Shown: one piece after another, positions 59,365 through 64,000 of the stretch
Layout of the letters: each line of letters begins with the position of its first letter
Position numbering within the stretch: the stretch's first letter is position 1
Source of the DNA: Ammoniphilus sp. CFH 90114
GTDB lineage: Bacteria > Bacillota > Bacilli > Aneurinibacillales > RAOX-1
DNA length: 64,000 nt
Direction: 5' to 3'
Assembly: GCF_004123195.1 (NCBI RefSeq)
Contig: NZ_SDLI01000001.1
Location: 670,133-734,132, forward strand
Made by a program: the position numbers and the translations under genes
Notes under the pieces: generated by a model
The model's input: only the letters and a program-made list of their open reading frames with translations
The model's database searches: none
Told to the model about the DNA's origin: nothing

Positions 59365-59571
59365 TTATCTTACATTATTATTAACAATGCTTGGATTACT
59401 TCCCATTTTTTTTGCTTGCGCTTGCGATTGTAAACTTCCAGCAATGCTGTTTATCCGTACTAGATCGTTTTCCAACTCGTCCGGGGAGTTGACATGCTCT
59501 TTAATATCTTTTGCAATGCCCTCTAGCTGATCTGCTAGACGGTGAATGAGGGAAACATCAAAATTCTGCAT
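59365..59571 (-). CDS. Small hypothetical helical protein
   Basis: A 68-aa protein with two predicted helices (SLIHRLADQLEGIAKDIKEH and DLVRINSIAGSLQSQAQ) and an Asn-rich tail. GGCAGGTGAT precedes ATG 59571; ATG 59580 is too close to it. No family recognised. Confidence 0.6.
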   Translation of the reverse strand: MQNFDVSLIHRLADQLEGIAKDIKEHVNSPDELENDLVRINSIAGSLQSQAQAKKMGSNPSIVNNNVR

Positions 59572-59770
59572 ATATATCACCTGCCTTATAGGAAATAGAT
59601 TAAGGGAAATCTCTCCAGCTGGGGATGTGAGAGTTCTTGTGTCACCTCATATTTTATTATGTCCAACTATCTAAAAACTTTTTGGAAAAATACTGGACAA
59701 ATAGTTTATTCAAGTGTATAAATATTTTATAATTGTATTAAAAATGTGATTGTTAAGAGGAGGTAAAATA

Positions 59771-61252
59771 TTGGAAGCGCTTGTAGGAATGATTAATGAC
59801 TTAATATGGAGTCAAGCGTTAATTTATCTATGTCTTGGGACGGGGTTGTTCTTCACCATTGCGACTCGTTTTATGCAACTTCGCCATTTTAAGGATATGA
59901 TTAAATTAATGTTTGAAGGAAAAAGCTCTGAGGCAGGGGTTTCTTCTTTCCAAGCTCTCACGCTTGCGTTATCTGGTAGAGTCGGTACAGGTAATATTGC
60001 AGGTGTAGCCACAGCGATCGCTTTTGGGGGGCCTGGTGCAGTTTTTTGGATGTGGTTAATTGCTTTTCTAGGATCAGGATCTGCTTTCGTTGAAGCAGCT
60101 CTAGGTCAAGTTTATAAAACCAAGCAAGAGGGTCAGTTCCGAGGAGGGCCTGCTTACTACATTGAAAAAGGTTTAAAGATCAAGTGGTATGCTGTTTTAT
60201 TCGCATTTGTAACGGTTATTGCTACTGGTGTTTTACTGCCAGGCGTGCAAGCGAACAGTATTGCAGCTGGACTAGAGAACGCCTTTGGAATTAATACTTC
60301 TTTAACCGGAGTCCTATTAGTTGGTTTCCTTGCTGCCATTATCTTTGGAGGCGTTAAACGTATTGCTAGTGTTGCACAAGTTGTAGTACCTTTTATGGCA
60401 TTAGGTTATATTTTGGTTGCTCTTATTATTGTTGTTGTAAATATTGGTCAATTACCTGGTATCATTTCATTAATCTTTACAAGTGCTTTTGGAACAGATG
60501 CTGCTTTTGGTGGGATTATTGGTGCCGCCATCTCATGGGGAGTAAAGCGTGGAATCTATTCCAACGAAGCAGGTCAAGGTACAGCTCCGCACGCTGCTGC
60601 AGCAGCTGAAGTTTCTCACCCAGCTAAACAAGGTCTAGTTCAAGCATTTTCTGTTTATATTGATACGTTGTTCGTTTGTTCCGCCACAGCTTTTATGATT
60701 CTTATTACCGGAATGTACAATGTACATCCTGACGGTGTTGCTCCGATCGTGAATAATCTAGGAGATATAAAGCCAGGCCCAATGTACACTCAACAAGCCG
60801 TTGAATCGGTATTGCCAGGTTTCGGGGCTCCATTTGTAGCGATTGCTCTTTTATTCTTCGCTTTTACAACGATTATGGCATACTATTATATGGCCGAAAC
60901 GAACTTGGCCTACCTTAATCGCACAGTAAAGCGTGTATGGTCTGAACATCTTCTAAAAGTAGCTCTTCTTATTGTAGTATTCTACGGAAGTATTAAGACA
61001 GCTGATCTTGCATGGGGATTGGGAGATATCGGTGTAGGAAGTATGGCTTGGCTTAACATTATTGCGATCTTACTATTAACTAAGCCTGCATTAAAGATTC
61101 TTAGAGACTATGAGGATCAAAAGAAAGAAGGAAAAGATCCCGTATTTGACCCAGTAAAGCTTGGTATCAAGGATGCTGACTTCTGGGAGAAGGAATATAA
61201 GCAACATGAAGCAACAGTGAGCAAGTCTTCCGGACGATCTGTTTCTTCTTAA
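59771..61252 (+). CDS. AGCS family sodium:alanine/glycine symporter
   Basis: A 493-aa permease with the AGCS signature FQALTLALSGRVGTGNIAGVATAI and the GIYSNEAGQGTAPHAAAAA stretch; 10-11 helices. It imports alanine or glycine with Na+. TTG 59771 is chosen because GAGGAGG lies 7-8 bases upstream; TTG 59750 lies before that RBS. Confidence 0.9.
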   Translation: MEALVGMINDLIWSQALIYLCLGTGLFFTIATRFMQLRHFKDMIKLMFEGKSSEAGVSSFQALTLALSGRVGTGNIAGVATAIAFGGPGAVFWMWLIAFLGSGSAFVEAALGQVYKTKQEGQFRGGPAYYIEKGLKIKWYAVLFAFVTVIATGVLLPGVQANSIAAGLENAFGINTSLTGVLLVGFLAAIIFGGVKRIASVAQVVVPFMALGYILVALIIVVVNIGQLPGIISLIFTSAFGTDAAFGGIIGAAISWGVKRGIYSNEAGQGTAPHAAAAAEVSHPAKQGLVQAFSVYIDTLFVCSATAFMILITGMYNVHPDGVAPIVNNLGDIKPGPMYTQQAVESVLPGFGAPFVAIALLFFAFTTIMAYYYMAETNLAYLNRTVKRVWSEHLLKVALLIVVFYGSIKTADLAWGLGDIGVGSMAWLNIIAILLLTKPALKILRDYEDQKKEGKDPVFDPVKLGIKDADFWEKEYKQHEATVSKSSGRSVSS

Positions 61253-61260
61253 ATCATAGA

Positions 61261-61295
61261 AAAGAGTGTCTCGAAGTATTGGGGACACTCTTTTT
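61261..61295 (+). terminator. Intrinsic terminator
   Basis: AAAGAGTGTC (61261-61270) pairs with GACACTCTTT (61284-61293). Confidence 0.9.
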
Positions 61296-61301
61296 ACGTG
61301 A

Positions 61302-61967
61302 TTACAAGACCATATTTCTCATGGTGCTCATATTGTAAGGATCATTAGGATTCATTCCTTGGTGGACAGAATGTTGTCCGGCAGGCATTTGAATCATGGG
61401 GTTCATTTGACCCATTTGATTCATTGGACCTCCCTGAGTATAGGTATTTATCATGGTGTTGGTGGTCATTTCTTTCATAGTTGGGATTTGGTAGTATCCC
61501 TTTTCGTTCATATATTGCCATACTTCATAAGCCATCTCGGAACAATTTACAGCTCCTTGCTGCAAGGTTCTGCGTAACTGTGGATCTGCACATTCCAATG
61601 CGGCGTTCATTTTAAATACAGCGGAGGCTTTATAGCATCCAAGCATTCCACTTGCAACATCACGATCATCCATGTTCTGAATGGACATGTTTGGTGCTTG
61701 AGTGCTTGGGTTGTCTAGCCCATAAGTTGGAGAAACATTTCTAGGAGCTCGGTATGGGACTGCCTGGTTCATTCCTTTTTGATTTAGGGTTTGTACCATT
61801 AGGTTATACTCACTTAACATAAACTGTAGATGTCGATCAATCATTTGTACTAGTTGCTGGTCAGTTGCATGTGGACGATACAGTTGAAATTGGTTAATTC
61901 CGTCAATAGCGTCTGTTAGGACTTCATGCATTTCCATTACTTCGTGAGCGCCATATTGTGCGGTCAT
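61302..61967 (-). CDS. CotF-like spore coat protein
   Basis: A 221-aa protein with a helical Coat-F domain: HEVMEMHEVLTDAIDGINQFQLY at the N-terminus and VASGMLGCYKASAVFKMNAALECADPQLR in the middle, then a Met/Gln/Asn-rich tail (MNQMGQMNPMIQM). Deposited in the spore coat by analogy with CotF. GGAGGATC precedes ATG 61967. Confidence 0.85.
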   Translation of the reverse strand: MTAQYGAHEVMEMHEVLTDAIDGINQFQLYRPHATDQQLVQMIDRHLQFMLSEYNLMVQTLNQKGMNQAVPYRAPRNVSPTYGLDNPSTQAPNMSIQNMDDRDVASGMLGCYKASAVFKMNAALECADPQLRRTLQQGAVNCSEMAYEVWQYMNEKGYYQIPTMKEMTTNTMINTYTQGGPMNQMGQMNPMIQMPAGQHSVHQGMNPNDPYNMSTMRNMVL

Positions 61968-62070
61968 AAAAGATCCTCCTCATGTGTTTCTTAATTACCC
62001 AAATATTATCGACGCGTAATGATGGGGTTATACTATGGAGGAGAAAAACTCCTGATATGGTGGTGAGCAT

Positions 62071-62325
62071 GTGGACGCGAAGACGACATCGGATATTGAA
62101 AAAATAGTAAATATACTCGAAAATGATGGCGCTTTTACTATGGATCAAATAGAAGTTCGAGCAAAGGATATCTTGGAGGAACTTAAAACAAAAATGCGAG
62201 TGGAATTTAGCCCAACTCGTTATGGCGTTATCCGAAAAGAAGAAGGTATGATGCTGCTAGCTGTATTCGAGAAGGGACACCACGTTAATCCTGATCAAAT
62301 GATTGAAGAATTTCCACTTGCTTAA
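62071..62325 (+). CDS. Hypothetical protein
   Basis: An 84-aa soluble protein (helical start, then MRVEFSPTRYGVIRKEEGMMLLAVFEKG). GTG 62071 follows GGTGGTGAG. No family recognised. The dps-like gene begins 42 bases later, so the two may be cotranscribed. Confidence 0.65.
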   Translation: MDAKTTSDIEKIVNILENDGAFTMDQIEVRAKDILEELKTKMRVEFSPTRYGVIRKEEGMMLLAVFEKGHHVNPDQMIEEFPLA

Positions 62326-62367
62326 ATGGGCAGAATATCAAAAGGAAAAAAGGAGGGAGCTAATCTT

Positions 62368-62802
62368 ATGAACTTAACTGAAATGATTAACAAGCAAATT
62401 GCCAACTGGTCTGTCATGTTTATAAAACTGCATAATTTCCATTGGTATGTAACAGGTGAGCAGTTTTTTACACTCCATACGAAATTTGAGGAGTTTTATA
62501 CAGAAGGAGCATTGCACATCGATGAGCTAGCCGAGCGTTTACTTGCCATCGGAGGTAAACCTGTAGCTACGATGACTGGGTGTTTGGAGTTGGCTTCAGT
62601 TCAAGAGGCAAAGGGTACGGAGACTGCCAACGAAATGGTTCAATCGGTAGTTAACGATTTTACTCAAATGTTAGGTGAGCTAAAGCATGGAATGGAGATT
62701 GCTGAATCTGTTGGTGATGAAACAACGGGAGATATGTTCTTAGCAATCTTCTCGAGCTTAGAGAAGCACGTTTGGATGCTGAATTCGTATCTGGGAAAGT
62801 AA
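62368..62802 (+). CDS. Dps family DNA-binding ferritin
   Basis: A 144-aa four-helix Dps with the intersubunit ferroxidase ligands: LHNFHWYVTG (first His) and HIDELAERLLAIGG (His, Asp, Glu). Dps oxidises Fe(II) with peroxide, stores the iron and can protect DNA. AAGGAGGGAG at about 62350-62359 fits ATG 62368; ATG 62326 precedes it and is not used. Confidence 0.9.
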   Translation: MNLTEMINKQIANWSVMFIKLHNFHWYVTGEQFFTLHTKFEEFYTEGALHIDELAERLLAIGGKPVATMTGCLELASVQEAKGTETANEMVQSVVNDFTQMLGELKHGMEIAESVGDETTGDMFLAIFSSLEKHVWMLNSYLGK

Positions 62803-62813
62803 GGTAATATTCA

Positions 62814-63158
62814 ATGAATGGCTTAATTCGGAAGTTAATTCTGAACGGCTTTGTTATTGTCCCATTTTTACTCTGGTTTTCCGATGCATCCTTTGGGATC
62901 GCGATAGTAACTTCATTAGCTTTTTCCGTCCTATCCTATCTTATTGGAGATCAGATGCTTTTACGTATAACGAAGAATACAACGGCAACGCTGATGGATG
63001 CATTATTTGCCGTTGCTTTCTTTTGGATGGCAGCTTGGATTACAAACTGGACTCTCAATTTTGTAGAGATTGCTTCGCTTGCTATCTTGCTTGGAAGTGT
63101 GGAGTGGATGCTTCACCGATATTTAAAGAAGAAGGATAGCCCCAATCGGATTATGTGA
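62814..63158 (+). CDS. DUF2512 family membrane protein (YndM-like)
   Basis: A 114-aa, four-helix protein with the DUF2512 core (LSYLIGDQMLLRITKNTTATLMDALFAV). Found in spore formers, function unknown. It starts 11 bases after dps, with AAGTAAGG as a weak RBS, so it is probably part of the same transcript. Confidence 0.85.
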   Translation: MNGLIRKLILNGFVIVPFLLWFSDASFGIAIVTSLAFSVLSYLIGDQMLLRITKNTTATLMDALFAVAFFWMAAWITNWTLNFVEIASLAILLGSVEWMLHRYLKKKDSPNRIM

Positions 63159-63165
63159 GCTAAAG

Positions 63166-63195
63166 ATTACGCTACCTTAAAAGAGGTAGCGTAAT
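63166..63195. terminator. Terminator hairpin
   Basis: ATTACGCTACC (63166-63176) pairs with GGTAGCGTAAT (63185-63195). It lies between the DUF2512 gene and the convergent 33-aa gene. Confidence 0.8.
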
Positions 63196-63202
63196 TGTCA
63201 TG

Positions 63203-63304
63203 TTAGAAATTTAATATGATCCGACTTGCCCAACCAAAAAAGGCAATTGTAGGAACAGAGCAAAGCAGGACGATTTCCCAAGTACTTGGAATGTCATTTC
63301 CCAT
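63203..63304 (-). CDS. Single-helix membrane microprotein
   Basis: A 33-aa ORF: MGNDIPSTWEIVLLCSVPTI then AFFGWASRIILNF. One membrane helix with a short polar N-terminus. AGGAGGTG lies 8-9 bases before ATG 63304 and a hairpin follows the stop. The longer plus-strand frame over the same bases has no RBS. No family recognised. Confidence 0.55.
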   Translation of the reverse strand: MGNDIPSTWEIVLLCSVPTIAFFGWASRIILNF

Positions 63305-63364
63305 GATGTGTACACCTCCTGTTTTCTCTGCTAGTAGTATGTCCCAAACCAGCCGGAAAACAAA

Positions 63365-63386
63365 AAACTGTCCATGTGGACAGTTT
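63365..63386 (-). terminator. Terminator of the 3'-terminal EamA gene
   Basis: AAACTGTCCA (63365-63374) pairs with TGGACAGTTT (63377-63386); the minus strand continues into a T run. Confidence 0.9.
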
Positions 63387-63405
63387 GTAGATATTAGTAG
63401 TTTAC

Positions 63406-64000
63406 TTAGTTGGCAGCAGCTGACTCCACCTGTTTAGGTTTCACTTTGCGTTGATTAAGTGAAAGAACAATTACGGTAGCAATGATACAGAGGGCTCCCA
63501 ACATCTCATAAAGGCCAAAGGATAGTTGCAGCCAAAGAACGGAAAAGATAACAGCCGAAAGGGGCTCAGCACTGTTCAGCATTCCTACTTCAGATGGTGC
63601 GAGATAGCGTAAGCTCTCAAGTACTAAATAAAAAGGTATTAACGTTCCAAAAAGGATAACAAAAGCGATACCAAGCCAAGCCATTAAGGAAATACCTGTA
63701 ATATCAATCAACCATGGAGGATTTATGAAACTCATACCAATCCCGCCGATGAGCATACCCCAGCCGACCACGGACATCGAGCCCCATCGCTTTAATAATT
63801 GTGCTGGGTAAAGAGTGTAAAAGGCAGCCGTTATCGCTGCTCCGAGCCCCCATCCTACTGCAGATGGTGTAATAGAAAGCCCTTCCGTTGAACCATTAGT
63901 AACCAACAGATAAGTTCCTAGCAAAGCTAGACCAAGAGCTAGATATTCCATTATCGTAGGTAAACGTAGATACCTCAGAGCCAGATAGAGTGTGATAAAA
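63406..64000 (-). CDS. EamA/DMT family permease, 5'-truncated by window end
   Basis: The frame is open beyond the window: codons before ATG 63951 read ALRYLRLPTI and join smoothly to MEYLALGLALLG, which is the end of the first EamA repeat. The second repeat follows in full (SAVGWGLGAAITAAFYTLYP to LSAVIFSVLW). Six to seven helices are visible of an expected ten. Substrate unknown. Confidence 0.85.
   Translation of the reverse strand, partial: FITLYLALRYLRLPTIMEYLALGLALLGTYLLVTNGSTEGLSITPSAVGWGLGAAITAAFYTLYPAQLLKRWGSMSVVGWGMLIGGIGMSFINPPWLIDITGISLMAWLGIAFVILFGTLIPFYLVLESLRYLAPSEVGMLNSAEPLSAVIFSVLWLQLSFGLYEMLGALCIIATVIVLSLNQRKVKPKQVESAAAN

Noticed and set aside
63216-63437. Plus-strand 73-codon ORF
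   Set aside because: No RBS and it crosses the terminator of the EamA gene; the 33-aa minus-strand gene is better supported.
1-64000. CRISPR arrays, prophage and plasmid functions
   Set aside because: No regularly spaced repeats, integrase, terminase, capsid or replication-initiator genes were seen; the only mobile element is the IS at 14995-16474.

Overview
The window comes from a low-GC, endospore-forming Firmicute of the order Bacillales. The spore evidence is an alpha/beta-type SASP (21468-21665), a YhcN/YlaJ-type sporulation lipoprotein (18599), a CotF-type coat protein (61302, minus), KinE-like histidine kinases and a SinI-like anti-repressor. Ribosome-binding sites are strong (AAGGAGG type) and most transcription units end in clean hairpin-plus-T terminators. 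Several families (the 191-aa protein at 9765 and the phytoene-synthase-like protein at 35472) look more like Paenibacillus/Brevibacillus relatives than Bacillus subtilis, but the genus cannot be fixed from this sequence alone.

Layout. 1-6.3 kb: a truncated ABC-2 permease, a lipoprotein, an OsmC protein, then a DUF2294 (YbcI/MpsC-type) gene followed by an SbtA-type bicarbonate permease, each preceded by terminator-like leader hairpins; then a DUF1232 protein and a PASTA-domain pseudokinase. 6.3-14.3 kb: RecJ, LysM protein, RNA cyclic phosphodiesterase, MFS exporter and DUF3231/DUF523 proteins. 14.4-17.4 kb: Cu/Zn-SOD lipoprotein, an IS3-family element and an AEC permease; the IS sits in the loop of the terminator that served the two flanking genes. 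17.8-26.5 kb: small spore and envelope genes, SASP, thioredoxin-like protein and a TetR plus paired-SMR efflux operon. 26.7-30.5 kb: tRNA-Leu, tRNA-Arg and tRNA-Met, an HNH protein and HelD. 30.5-41.3 kb: GGDEF-EAL protein, haemolysin III, phytoene-synthase-like enzyme, universal stress protein, CarD, NlpC/P60 hydrolase and a DMT permease. 41.4-48.8 kb: multi-PAS kinase, csoR-copZ, a split 3D-domain gene, fatty-acid desaturase, and hidden small zinc-ribbon and SinI-like genes. 48.9-57.7 kb: RND exporter, then a hybrid kinase/CheR/REC-kinase operon. 57.7-64 kb: MATE exporter, alanine symporter, CotF, Dps, DUF2512 and a DMT permease cut by the window edge.

The points most worth following are: (i) a candidate programmed -1 frameshift at 45641-45708 joining a membrane coiled-coil ORF to a 3D catalytic domain; (ii) the DUF2294-SbtA pair with two structured leaders, which looks like an inorganic-carbon uptake locus; (iii) the hybrid-kinase/CheR/REC-kinase operon, which resembles the RsbK-RsbM stress module without its phosphatase; (iv) an orphan SinI-like anti-repressor; (v) an IS inserted in a terminator loop; and (vi) a PASTA pseudokinase that has lost every catalytic residue. 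I added small genes that lack a conventional long ORF at 22416, 37419, 47913, 48296 and 63203, and moved many starts to the codon that follows the visible ribosome-binding site.
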